NCBI GenBank assembly: GCA_036704125.1 | Contig: DATNQI010000087.1 | Span: 1 to 54,610 of the forward strand | Length of the DNA: 54,610 nt | Source: Pantanalinema sp. | GTDB lineage: Bacteria; Cyanobacteriota; Sericytochromatia; S15B-MN24; UBA4093 | Direction: 5' to 3' | In this document: piece by piece, positions 15,751 through 24,079 of the stretch | Layout of the letters: each line of letters opens with the position of its first letter | Position numbering within the stretch: the stretch's first letter is position 1 | Notes under the pieces: generated by a model | What the model saw: the letters and a program-made list of their open reading frames with translations, nothing else | The model's database searches: none | What the model was told of the DNA's origin: nothing | Program-made: the position numbers and the translations under genes

Positions 15751-17469
15751 GTGAGATTGAAGAAATACCTTCGCTGGGAGCTCGTGCTGGCGCTGAGCTT
15801 GGTGGGCTGTACCGCCGCGATCCCCAACCGCCTCGGGAGCCAGCCCGAAGCCCCCGGGGCCGAGACCGCGCTCCCTGGCGCGCCGGTCGCGCGGGGCGGC
15901 AACCTCTACTTCCAGATCCGCTGGCCCGCCCGCGCGCCTCTGAGCACGCAGGCGGCCCAGTTCGACCCCGACGCCGTCAAGGTCCTCATCAAGAAGGCCG
16001 ACGGCACCGAGATCCAGTCCCAGGTCCTGATCCGGCCCACCGACGGGACCTTCGAGCGGACCGCGAAATTCACCCTCGATCCGGCCCTGAAACAGGTCGA
16101 CGTCTTCGCCGAGGCCTACGGGGCGGACAAGCTGCTGGCCAAGGGCAAGCACCTGGCGGTCCCGATCCGCGACAACACCTCGACCCCCGTGGCGATCGCC
16201 CTCGACCTGGTCGATCAGGGCGGCGGCCCGTCGGGTCTCGACTTGCGGCTGGCTCGCGAGCTGGAGATGCTGTACAGCCTCCCCCAGCTGGCCGCGCGCT
16301 ATTCCAACCTCGCGGGGTACGAGCAGTCGGCCGAGATGCAGGAGCTGAAGGCGGCCATCGAGGCGACGATCGCCCGGGTGTTCCCGGACCACCGGGACGA
16401 CAGGTCCGCCTCGCCGGCGCCCGACGCGACGTTCAAGCCTTTGTCGTACCGGGTCCAGAGCCTCGAGAACCCGACGTTCCGGCTCGTCGACGCGCCGTTC
16501 CAGGCCGTCGACCTCGTGGACGGCGCCCCGAGCGCCATGTACTGGCCGGGCTTCCAGGGGGCCTACGCCTTCAGTGGCGGCCAGACGGGCCTGCACGCCC
16601 TGGACTTCAAGGTGACCCCGACCGGGCAGGACCTGACGACGGCGAACCTTGCCGGCGAGCTCGAGGCCGATGCCTGGGTCCCCGAGCCTGGTCTCACCCA
16701 GATCGCCAAGGGCTACGAGGCCGGCGCCTCGGAACTGAGCACGCGCTCGATCGTGTTGCTGGGGGGCATGCGCCCCGACTACCGGACCGTGAGGCGGGCC
16801 AAGCTGCACGCGGACGTCGCGCCCCAGGGCCTCGCCTCCAAGGGCGGCGCGCTGGACCTCGAGCTGGACCAGGTCCGGGACGTCTCGAGCACGGCCTTCT
16901 TCCAGTTCCTCCAGTCCAAGGTCCAGTCGCCCCTTCCGACCAGCAACTGGCCGTCGCACGCGGCGATCGTCGCCCATACGCCGACGATCGCGGCCACGGC
17001 CGACATCAAGGCCGCTGACGACTTCCTGGGTGGCCAGCTGAAGTCGAACTGGCGCCTGCGGGACAAGGACGGCCAGCCGGGCTACTACGACCTGGCGCTG
17101 AGCGTCCAGGAGCGCCTGGGCACCGTGAACGGCAAGCCGGAGATCGCCGGGGCGGACGTGGCTTTCGCCCTGGACGACGTGGCGCTCGGCCTGCGCCTGA
17201 AGGGCATCGCCCACGTGGAGACCTCCCCGCCGAAGGTGAACGTCCAGGCCAGCTTCGTCGACATCACCTCCAACCTGGTCCTGGGGACCCTCAACTACGA
17301 CTTGCCCATCGACGGTCTCGGCCGCGTGGACTTCAGCCGCCTGGCCTCCTGGCCTGTGCTGACGGTCGCCGACCCGACGAAGCCGGATGCCACGAAGACG
17401 TCCTACCGCCTGACGCCGGGCTTCTTCTCCGGCGACACGAACGGCATGATCAAGGTCGAGGTGCGATAG
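15751..17469 (+). CDS. Cassette A lipoprotein 2
   Basis: This 572-residue lipoprotein starts at GTG 15751 with AAGGAG seven bases upstream. The signal RLKKYLRWELVLALSLVGC has the lipobox Cys at 20. The mature N-terminus carries the cassette module (FQIRWPARAPLSTQAAQ, about residues 50-66) followed by a beta domain to about 165. A long unrecognised region follows, rich in beta-like alternation with few Cys. The first 27 residues are nearly the same as in cassette B protein 2 (RWELxLAxSLxGCTxxxPNRLG). It lies 17 bases after gene A1 and directly before A3, so the cassette is one operon. Function unknown. Confidence 0.82.
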   Translation: MRLKKYLRWELVLALSLVGCTAAIPNRLGSQPEAPGAETALPGAPVARGGNLYFQIRWPARAPLSTQAAQFDPDAVKVLIKKADGTEIQSQVLIRPTDGTFERTAKFTLDPALKQVDVFAEAYGADKLLAKGKHLAVPIRDNTSTPVAIALDLVDQGGGPSGLDLRLARELEMLYSLPQLAARYSNLAGYEQSAEMQELKAAIEATIARVFPDHRDDRSASPAPDATFKPLSYRVQSLENPTFRLVDAPFQAVDLVDGAPSAMYWPGFQGAYAFSGGQTGLHALDFKVTPTGQDLTTANLAGELEADAWVPEPGLTQIAKGYEAGASELSTRSIVLLGGMRPDYRTVRRAKLHADVAPQGLASKGGALDLELDQVRDVSSTAFFQFLQSKVQSPLPTSNWPSHAAIVAHTPTIAATADIKAADDFLGGQLKSNWRLRDKDGQPGYYDLALSVQERLGTVNGKPEIAGADVAFALDDVALGLRLKGIAHVETSPPKVNVQASFVDITSNLVLGTLNYDLPIDGLGRVDFSRLASWPVLTVADPTKPDATKTSYRLTPGFFSGDTNGMIKVEVR

Positions 17470-17478
17470 GTGAAAGCC

Positions 17479-19008
17479 ATGAAGCAAACGCATTTCCACA
17501 AGTTGGCCCTCCTGGCCCTTTCGGTGGCGATCGCGGGGTGCGCGCTCCCGAGCTCCCTGGGCGGCCTCGGGACCCCCTCCCGGGTCGACGCGGTCCGGCC
17601 CGCGACCGGGACCGGCACCGTGGAGCTCCACCTCCACTGGCCCGGCCGGCGCGCGGGTTACGCGGCCCAGGCCATCCCCGACCGGGCGGCCTACGCGGTG
17701 GTGACCCTCACCGAGGCCTCGGGGTCGGTCCACACCGTCACCCTCGAGCGCTCGGCCGCGGGCACCCCCGAGCCCGGCTCCTCGCCTGGCCCCACCCCTG
17801 GGCCCGACTCCTCGCCGAGCCCGGCGCCGAACCCCCCGAAGGATGAGCAGGGCGGCTCGCCCGTGCTGGGAGGCTCCAGCTGGAGCCTCGCCGAGCAGGA
17901 GAACGTCACCCTCAAGGCCGAGCTGTTCGACCGCGCGGGCCAGCCGGTCGGCCAGGTCACCAAGACGGTGGACGTCATCGCGGGCTATCACTCCGTCGTC
18001 GCGATGGACATCCTGGTCGAGGGGGCCCCGAGGCTCACGACGGTGAACCCGACGGCCTTCAAGATCGGAGACCGGATCGTCCTGGACGGCCAGAACTTCG
18101 GGTTGTCCCACCCTGACTGGTCGCCCGCCAGGGTCTACCTGGAGAGCGAGGGCACCTACGCGTGGGGCTCGGCCTTCGGGCCCAACTCCAACCAGTACCG
18201 CAACATGGTCTACCTGCCCCCCTCCAGCGTGACGGTTGCCTCCGACTCCCAGATCGTGGTCACCATCCCCGCCACCATGGACAACGGCTGGCACTTCGTC
18301 GATTCCCTCTGGAACTACTTCCACGGGAGCGGCCCCCAGCAGCTGTACCTCGGGGTCACGGTGGACGGCGTCAACTCGAACCGGGTGCCCGTCTCCATCC
18401 CCAGGGGGACCTCGGCGGCGGTCGGTGTGACCGTGGAGCAGGGTGGCGAGGCGCCGACCCGTGCGGCGGCGACGGCCTCGGTCGACCTGAGCGTGGCCCC
18501 CTACGGGATCCCCACGGCGAGCGGGTCGAAGTGGGTCTACGAGATCGTCGACTCCTACGGGGACCAGGGTAGCAGCCCGCCTCACTCGATGACCGTGCAG
18601 CTCACGGGTGACAACGGCGATGCCCTCGTCTCGTCCGGCGAGCAGGGTTACCAGGGCCAGGGCTGGACCACCAACGTGCGTTGGGATTGGCAGTGGGGTG
18701 TCCTGCGGCAGCTCGCGGCACCCGCGGCCCAGGGGATCCAGGTCCTGCCCGATCAGGTGGTGGCCGCCCCCGGTGGGAATCAGATGAACGCCAAGCACCT
18801 TTTCTACACCATGCAGGGCGGCCCGGACGGCACCACGGTGCGCGACGTCTGGATCGTGCCGGGGATCGGTCCCGTCCGCATCCGCGAGGTCAGCCTCTAC
18901 ATGAACCAGGATCCCGCGAACGCGGGCAAGGGCATGGCGCGCCAGACGCGCGAGTACCGCCTGGTCGCCTTCGAGCCGCCCACGAGCCCCTCGCCGGCAC
19001 GTCAATAG
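17479..19008 (+). CDS. Cassette A lipoprotein 3 (TIG-like domain, PGxG tail)
   Basis: This 509-residue lipoprotein has its lipobox (LLALSVAIAGC) with Cys at 21. It contains the cassette module (LHLHWPGRRAGYAAQAIP, about 52-70), a Pro/Ser/Gly-rich linker (about 95-125), and a stretch like an IPT/TIG fold (TVNPTAFKIGDRIVLDGQNFG, about 180-200). The C-terminal domain runs from SGSKWVYEIVDSYGD to VWIVPGIGPVRIREV and TREYRL. That domain recurs at the end of cassette B protein 2. I use the ATG at 17479 with AGGTGA five bases upstream; a GTG at 17470 abuts the A2 stop. It is probably translationally linked to A2. Confidence 0.82.
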   Translation: MKQTHFHKLALLALSVAIAGCALPSSLGGLGTPSRVDAVRPATGTGTVELHLHWPGRRAGYAAQAIPDRAAYAVVTLTEASGSVHTVTLERSAAGTPEPGSSPGPTPGPDSSPSPAPNPPKDEQGGSPVLGGSSWSLAEQENVTLKAELFDRAGQPVGQVTKTVDVIAGYHSVVAMDILVEGAPRLTTVNPTAFKIGDRIVLDGQNFGLSHPDWSPARVYLESEGTYAWGSAFGPNSNQYRNMVYLPPSSVTVASDSQIVVTIPATMDNGWHFVDSLWNYFHGSGPQQLYLGVTVDGVNSNRVPVSIPRGTSAAVGVTVEQGGEAPTRAAATASVDLSVAPYGIPTASGSKWVYEIVDSYGDQGSSPPHSMTVQLTGDNGDALVSSGEQGYQGQGWTTNVRWDWQWGVLRQLAAPAAQGIQVLPDQVVAAPGGNQMNAKHLFYTMQGGPDGTTVRDVWIVPGIGPVRIREVSLYMNQDPANAGKGMARQTREYRLVAFEPPTSPSPARQ

Positions 19009-19022
19009 GGAGAGTGAGACCC

Positions 19023-20573
19023 ATGCGCATGCAGAATCGTTCCCTCGTCGTGGCGACGCTCGCCCTCTCCCTTGCAACCCTGAGCGGTTGCGCCGCGCTT
19101 CCCGGAAGCCTCTTCGCCGGGCGGCCCGAGGCCGGCGCGACGGCCCGCGAGACGAGCAGCCTGAAGGTGCTCGTCGACTCGGGCGCCTACCAGACCCAGG
19201 GGGTGGACCTGTCGGCGATCGCCATCCACGTCAGCCTGGAGTTCCCGTACCAGTCCGACTCGGCCCCCCTGACCCTCGACGTCCAGAGCGGGGTGCCCGC
19301 GGTGTTCAAGGACCTGGCGCCCGGTCACGCCCGGATCACCGTCTCGGCCCTGAACGTGGTGACCAACCAGGTCGTCGACACCCAGTCGCGGTGGATCGAC
19401 CTGCTGCCCGGCGTCCAGGCGGCGGCCCAGTTCGCCCTGACCGTGGGCGGCTCCACCGCGGCCGACGTCGGCTTCACCTTCGGCCCGGACACCCGGGACT
19501 ACCGCACCTTCGACCAGAACGACGGCCTCGATCCGGAGTTCCGGGCCGGGGCCGGGAACGGCCAGCCCAGCGGCGAGCGCCGGGTGATGCCGTTCCTGCT
19601 GGTGACCCCCGAGGGCACGACCCCGCTGGTCTTCACCGCCGACCGGGATCACCTCGAGCGTCAGATCGGGAACCAGCCTTCGGTGAGCTACCCGTCCAGC
19701 AGCTGGTATCAGCTGCCGGCCCATGCCGAGCGGATCGACTCCGAGCCCTTCATGGGGCACGACAAGGTTCGGCACTTCCGCTGGTCGAACACTCTCGAGA
19801 TCGCCGGCCAGAGCCACTTCTACACCTTCGATCGATGGGTGACCCCCTTCGACGGGACGATCAAGGAGACGCTCACCGAGAACGGCGCGGTCATCTCGAC
19901 CCTCTCGCGGGCTCCCATCCAGATCGCCGGGATGCTGCTCAGGAACGGGGCCCCGCTGACCATGCCCTTCCCGGTCGGCCTCAGGCGCTGGGACGGCTCG
20001 GCCTCCGTGCCGGTGCCCGCCGGCACCACGCGGGACCCTCAGGGCACCAGCCTGTTCTTTGGCCTCATGCCCGGCAGCTACCAGATGGTCTACGACGCCT
20101 CGATGGGCTACCAGGACCCCTCGCTCGCCGCCCTCGTCGTGTCCGAGCCGGTGCAGGTCGGCGAGGCCGGCCCGGTGCCCCTGAGCCTCGACCTGGGCTG
20201 GGACCTCTTCCCTACCATCGGCGGTCCGAGCGCGAAGCACGACTTCACCCCCGGGGTGGACGCCTTCGGCTTCGCTCCGAAGGCCGGCGCGCCCAACGCC
20301 GAGTACCAGGTGATGGTCGCCTCGGCTTCCTACTCCCCGGACGGCCCGCCGATCTTCCAGCCGGTCTGGAGCTCCGCCTGGGGGCCCGCCGGGGGTGTCG
20401 ACTGGAACGGGCAAGCGGGCCAGGAGGCTCCCGATCGCGTCGGAACCGACGTGCCGCCCGGGGAGTACGCCTATCTGGTCAAGTTCCGCAAGCAGGGGAC
20501 GGCCTTCGGGGGCGCGGGCTACTACGGCCAGAGCCAGTGGCAACCGTTCCGCCTCACGCCCGTGCAGCCTTAA
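19023..20573 (+). CDS. Cassette A lipoprotein 4
   Basis: This 516-residue lipoprotein has its lipobox (LALSLATLSGC) with Cys at 23. The N-terminal domain (SLKVLVDSGAYQTQGVDLSA to WIDLLPGVQAAAQFAL, about 42-150) matches the shorter cassette B protein 4. The remaining 360 residues contain no family I recognise; they include ESHFYTF-like aromatic patches and an extended C-terminal beta domain. The ATG at 19023 has GGGAG about 11 bases upstream, directly after the A3 stop. It is present in both cassettes, which suggests it is a core member. Function unknown. Confidence 0.8.
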   Translation: MRMQNRSLVVATLALSLATLSGCAALPGSLFAGRPEAGATARETSSLKVLVDSGAYQTQGVDLSAIAIHVSLEFPYQSDSAPLTLDVQSGVPAVFKDLAPGHARITVSALNVVTNQVVDTQSRWIDLLPGVQAAAQFALTVGGSTAADVGFTFGPDTRDYRTFDQNDGLDPEFRAGAGNGQPSGERRVMPFLLVTPEGTTPLVFTADRDHLERQIGNQPSVSYPSSSWYQLPAHAERIDSEPFMGHDKVRHFRWSNTLEIAGQSHFYTFDRWVTPFDGTIKETLTENGAVISTLSRAPIQIAGMLLRNGAPLTMPFPVGLRRWDGSASVPVPAGTTRDPQGTSLFFGLMPGSYQMVYDASMGYQDPSLAALVVSEPVQVGEAGPVPLSLDLGWDLFPTIGGPSAKHDFTPGVDAFGFAPKAGAPNAEYQVMVASASYSPDGPPIFQPVWSSAWGPAGGVDWNGQAGQEAPDRVGTDVPPGEYAYLVKFRKQGTAFGGAGYYGQSQWQPFRLTPVQP

Positions 20574-20591
20574 AGGATGGGAAGGAAGCGC

Positions 20592-21167
20592 ATGAAACTT
20601 TCGAAGCTTTTCGTCTCGGCTGCGGCCCTCTCGCTGGCGATCGCCGGTTGCGCGGTGATCCCGGTGACCCCCGACGCCCCCGGGGTCGCGACCGCCCCGC
20701 AGACGGCCCCGGCCCTTTCCCTCAAGATCGACTGGGGGCGTCGCGTCCAGGCGGTGGCGAGCGACGTGGCAGGCGCGACCGTCAGCCTCACGGTCGCGGA
20801 CCGGACCTTCGTGGCCCAGGCGACCCCCTCGATCGCCCCTGCGCCGGTCGCGTCGCCCACGCCTTCCTTCGATGGGCCCCCGCCGCCGCCGAGCGAACCC
20901 CCCATCCTGGATGCGGTCGACTTCTCCAGGCAGACGGGTTCGGAGCTGGTCCCGGGTGACGCGAGGGTCCGCGTCGAGGCTTACGACAAGGATGGACGGG
21001 TGATCGGCGTCGGCGACGCCGTGGTGCCGCTGCTGGTCGGGCGCCGGAGCTACGTTCAGGTCCACGTGAAGCTGGACAGCACGGGGCGTTCGGACTACAT
21101 GCCCCTCACGCCGCTGGGGCCGCAGCCGTCCCCCGGCTGGGTCCCCTCCCCCGAGCCGGCTCCGTAA
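20592..21167 (+). CDS. Cassette A lipoprotein 5 (small)
   Basis: This 191-residue lipoprotein has its lipobox (AALSLAIAGC) with Cys at 20. A single beta-type domain follows, opening LSLKIDWGRRVQA near 40, with a Pro-rich insertion (about 80-105). It ends with ARVRVEAYDKDGRVIGVGDAV, then VPLLVGRRSYVQVHVKLD, and a Pro-rich tail. Cassette B protein 5 matches it strongly, including GDAxVR, VxPLLxGxRS and GRxDxxPL. The ATG at 20592 has GGAAGGA five bases upstream. A 20-bp hairpin closes the cassette. It looks like the minimal form of the module shared by the larger members. Confidence 0.82.
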   Translation: MKLSKLFVSAAALSLAIAGCAVIPVTPDAPGVATAPQTAPALSLKIDWGRRVQAVASDVAGATVSLTVADRTFVAQATPSIAPAPVASPTPSFDGPPPPPSEPPILDAVDFSRQTGSELVPGDARVRVEAYDKDGRVIGVGDAVVPLLVGRRSYVQVHVKLDSTGRSDYMPLTPLGPQPSPGWVPSPEPAP

Positions 21168-21179
21168 GCGGCTCGTCCT

Positions 21180-21223
21180 CCAGGCTGAAAGGCGCCCCCT
21201 GATGGGGGCGCCTTTCAGCCTGG
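21180..21223 (+). terminator. Long hairpin closing cassette A
   Basis: Perfect 20-base arms (21180-21199 and 21204-21223) enclose a four-base loop. There is no T run after the stem, but the stem contains a CTTTC segment. It sits 12 bases after the last cassette A stop and ahead of cassette B, so it may only partly terminate. Confidence 0.75.
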
Positions 21224-21343
21224 GTAGGGGGCTCGTCGCCCCACCCGTAATAAGGGCGGCTTACTTCGGGTAATAGGATAATGGTCCCTCGCTTGCTGCC
21301 ATCGAGCCGAGCGAGATGCTGTCCCATGCCCTGGAGAACCGAC

Positions 21344-22978
21344 ATGCCGGAACCGAAGTCCTCGCGCCTCGCGCTCGCCCGTCGCGCCGCCGTGCCCCTC
21401 GCCCTTGCCCTCTCGCTTGCCGGCTGCCCCCAGTCCGGGATGGACTGGCAGAAGACGGGCACCACTCAGCCCCCGGCCAGCAACCTGGTGACCGTCGCCT
21501 CCCTCGCAACCGTCGCTCCCATCCGGGTGACCGCGCCCTCGCTGCAGCAAGCGGCGGGCCTCCAGCAGGCGGCGGGCTTGCAGCAGGCAGCGGGCTTGCA
21601 GCAGGCGGCAGGGTTGCAGCAGGCGGCGGGCTACTTCGCGCAGGCCGGCTACCGCATCCAGGAGGGTGAGAACTTCTACGCCGAGGTGCCGGTGCCGGGG
21701 GCCGAGGTCATCGCCTATCCCGCCGCCGGCGGCGAGCCGGTCGTCGGCCGAACCGACGACCAGGGCTCCGTCCGGCTCAAGCTGGACGTCAACAAGGTCT
21801 ACACCATCGTCGCCAGGTTCAAGGACGCCACGGGCCAGGACCGACAGTTCAAGGCCATCACCAAGGTCGGCAAGGACCAGGTGGACAAGCCCGAGCAAGA
21901 GAAGGCCCAGCTCAAGCTGGACCTGGCCACCACTCTGGTCGCCGAGACGGTCGCGCACGCCCAGGGCGGCAACCTGAAGACCGTCGACGTGGCCAAGGTC
22001 GCCGAGGCTGTCGCCGCGACCAAGACCGTGCTCGAGGCGAAGCCCGAGGCCCTCGTCGAGGTCCTCCTCAACACCGACACCACCAAGCTCGACGAGGTGC
22101 AGCAGGCCCTCAAGCGGATCTCGTTCGTGCAGCAGACGACCGACGCGCTCAAGGCCTTGCGCGATGCGGCGGATGCGCTGGCGGCGGCGCAGACCAGCTT
22201 CGATCCCTCGGTCAACACCCGCAAGGGCGGCGAGCAGGAGCCCGCCGAGCCGACGGCGACCCCCACCCCGACGCCGCCTTCGGGCATCACCCCGATCCCG
22301 GTCAAGGCCCCGACGGCGCTCAAGGTCTTCGAGGCGGCCTCGATGTTCCCGACCAAGGTCTACATCCCCTTCAGGGTCGATGGCGAGGACGTCAGCGACC
22401 CCGCCGCCTTCCCGACGGCCCTGCTCCTCAAGGCGAACGCCAAGCTCACGGACGACACCGTCTTCGAGCCGGCCTGGTCGCCTGTGACCGAGAAGGCGGG
22501 CGTCAAGGTCGTGGGCAGCCTGCTCGTCGTCTCCTCGAACGCGACGCCCGGCTCGATCACGCTGCGGGCCTCGCACGGGGACCGCTCCTTCCAGGTCGGG
22601 CCCCTCGAGGTCCTGAGCACCCCGGTGCGGGTCAAGAAGGTCTCGCTCTCGGTGTCGCAACTGGAGCTGGTCGTGCCGCCCGAAGGGGACCTGCCGCCGG
22701 GGGCAACGCTCATCGGCGCCTCGACCGCCTCGATCGGGCTCAACCTCGAGATGAACAACAAGACGACCTCCACCGACTTCGGCCTGGTGGCGTGGTATGC
22801 CTCGCCCTCGGCGCACGTGCGGGTCGATGCGCCTAATCGCCAGCTGCGCGTCTTGCCGGGGGCGCCGGTCGGCCCCTACGACATCTACGCGCTCGCGGCC
22901 ACGGACAGCGCCACGGTGTCGGCCAAGGTCCAAGTCCAGGTCGTGCGCAAGAGCCGGCTTGGCGCCGAGATTCAGTAG
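21344..22978 (+). CDS. Cassette B lipoprotein 1 (QQAAG-repeat lipoprotein)
   Basis: This 544-residue paralogue of cassette A protein 1 has its lipobox (LALALSLAGC) with Cys at 28. Both start M(S/P)EPKS and continue GCPQ after the lipobox. Residues about 67-96 are five LQQAAG copies. The small beta domain follows (GRTDDQGSVRLKLDVNKVY), then the helical part (SVDVAKV-like, about 190-300) and a short Thr-Pro linker (near 305-315). The C-terminal half is beta-rich. A possible -10 (GATAAT, 21277-21282) precedes it, so cassette B may have its own promoter. The ATG at 21344 has GGAG seven bases upstream. Confidence 0.85.
   Translation: MPEPKSSRLALARRAAVPLALALSLAGCPQSGMDWQKTGTTQPPASNLVTVASLATVAPIRVTAPSLQQAAGLQQAAGLQQAAGLQQAAGLQQAAGYFAQAGYRIQEGENFYAEVPVPGAEVIAYPAAGGEPVVGRTDDQGSVRLKLDVNKVYTIVARFKDATGQDRQFKAITKVGKDQVDKPEQEKAQLKLDLATTLVAETVAHAQGGNLKTVDVAKVAEAVAATKTVLEAKPEALVEVLLNTDTTKLDEVQQALKRISFVQQTTDALKALRDAADALAAAQTSFDPSVNTRKGGEQEPAEPTATPTPTPPSGITPIPVKAPTALKVFEAASMFPTKVYIPFRVDGEDVSDPAAFPTALLLKANAKLTDDTVFEPAWSPVTEKAGVKVVGSLLVVSSNATPGSITLRASHGDRSFQVGPLEVLSTPVRVKKVSLSVSQLELVVPPEGDLPPGATLIGASTASIGLNLEMNNKTTSTDFGLVAWYASPSAHVRVDAPNRQLRVLPGAPVGPYDIYALAATDSATVSAKVQVQVVRKSRLGAEIQ
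21542..21631 (+). repeat. Five 18-bp tandem repeats encoding LQQAAG
   Basis: Five in-frame copies of an 18-base unit of the CTGCAGCAGGCGGCGGGC type lie within cassette B lipoprotein 1. There is one copy more than in cassette A, and the codon usage differs from the A copies (GCG rather than GCC). Confidence 0.95.
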
Positions 22979-22993
22979 CGGAGGATGTCAGAC

Positions 22994-24058
22994 GTGAGAA
23001 TGAAGCGAATCCTTCGCTGGGAACTTCTGCTCGCCATGAGCTTGGCCGGTTGCACGACGGTCGCGCCGAATCGCCTCGGCTTGCCCCCGGCTGCCACGAG
23101 CGAGGCGTCCGATACTTCGGCGATCGCACCCGCCCCTCACACCAGCGGCTTGATGCTCACCATTCGCTGGCCCGAGCGGAAGGGTCTCGCGACCCAGGCC
23201 ATCCCGGAGGCCACCGAGAAGATCGTGGTGACCATCCGGGATGCGAACGGCGCCAAGGTAGGCGAGAAAACGGCGAATCGACCGGCCGCCGGTCAGCCGA
23301 ACACCCCGAGCGCCCTCACCTTCGATCTGAACCCCTCGCTCGGAACGCTCACCCTCGAGGCGGTCGCCTACAGCAAGACGAACGAACGACTGGCGGAGGG
23401 CCGGAAGACGGATATCCGCCTGCTGGACAGCGTGGCTTTCAGCGTGTCGATCACGCTGACGGATTTGAACGCCGCCGAACTGATGATCGACGTCGGGGTG
23501 AATCCGGGCCCCTTCGCGCCTTCGCGCGAGGCGGGGGATTATTACGTGGAGCTCGAGGATCGCTACCTCACGGGCGGCAACGAGGCCTCGGGCAGCCAGT
23601 GGGTCTATCGCGTGCGCGAATCCGGGCAGCCGGACAAGATCCAGACCATTCGCCTGATCTGGGAGAATTTCGCCGAGAGCTGGTACGGGGGCGCGGAGAT
23701 CCTGGAAGGGGGCGAGGTCCTGGATGAGACGAACCTCCGCTGGGGGGATTCCCTCTACGCCTTCATGATCGCCCTGGAGGGGCCGGTTTACCAGCTCGCG
23801 CCCGACCCCGCCCTGCCGGAGGTGATCCGCTACGGCTGTACCACTCGTCGCCCGTATTACCCCCTTGGTGAGCAGGATCCCTGGGCGGGGGCTCGGCGTG
23901 AGGTCTGGTTCAAGCCCGGCGTCGGCGTGATCAAGGTCCGGGATGTCCGCCTCAGAGCGACCCCCAACGGGCCGGCACGCGAGACGCGCGAGATGGAACT
24001 CTTGTCTGCGTCTCTGCCCGTGCTCTCCGCGGTGCCCGGCAGCGCTTCGAACGCCTAG
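22994..24058 (+). CDS. Cassette B lipoprotein 2 (A2-like head, A3-like tail)
   Basis: This 354-residue lipoprotein starts at GTG 22994 with GGAGG about nine bases upstream. The signal RMKRILRWELLLAMSLAGC (Cys 20) parallels that of A2. The module LTIRWPERKGLATQAIP (about 55-72) resembles those of A2 and A3. The C-terminal domain (SGSQWVYRVRESGQ to VWFKPGVGVIKVRDVRL and ETREMEL) matches the end of A3. It therefore combines an A2-type start with an A3-type tail and lacks the TIG-like middle. It replaces two genes of cassette A by one. Third codon positions seem less GC-biased than in cassette A. Function unknown. Confidence 0.82.
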   Translation: MRMKRILRWELLLAMSLAGCTTVAPNRLGLPPAATSEASDTSAIAPAPHTSGLMLTIRWPERKGLATQAIPEATEKIVVTIRDANGAKVGEKTANRPAAGQPNTPSALTFDLNPSLGTLTLEAVAYSKTNERLAEGRKTDIRLLDSVAFSVSITLTDLNAAELMIDVGVNPGPFAPSREAGDYYVELEDRYLTGGNEASGSQWVYRVRESGQPDKIQTIRLIWENFAESWYGGAEILEGGEVLDETNLRWGDSLYAFMIALEGPVYQLAPDPALPEVIRYGCTTRRPYYPLGEQDPWAGARREVWFKPGVGVIKVRDVRLRATPNGPARETREMELLSASLPVLSAVPGSASNA

Positions 24059-24079
24059 CGCCGCCGAGGATCCGTCGAA

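Noticed and set aside
15352-19077. Very long open frame (about 1240 codons) on the minus strand across cassette A
   Set aside because: It is antisense to genes with clear lipoboxes and ribosome sites. Its translation is Arg/Gly/His/Asp-rich low-complexity, typical of a shadow frame in GC-rich DNA.
14216-21631. The 18-bp repeats as a CRISPR-like array
   Set aside because: The units are directly adjacent with no spacers and keep one reading frame within a lipoprotein gene.
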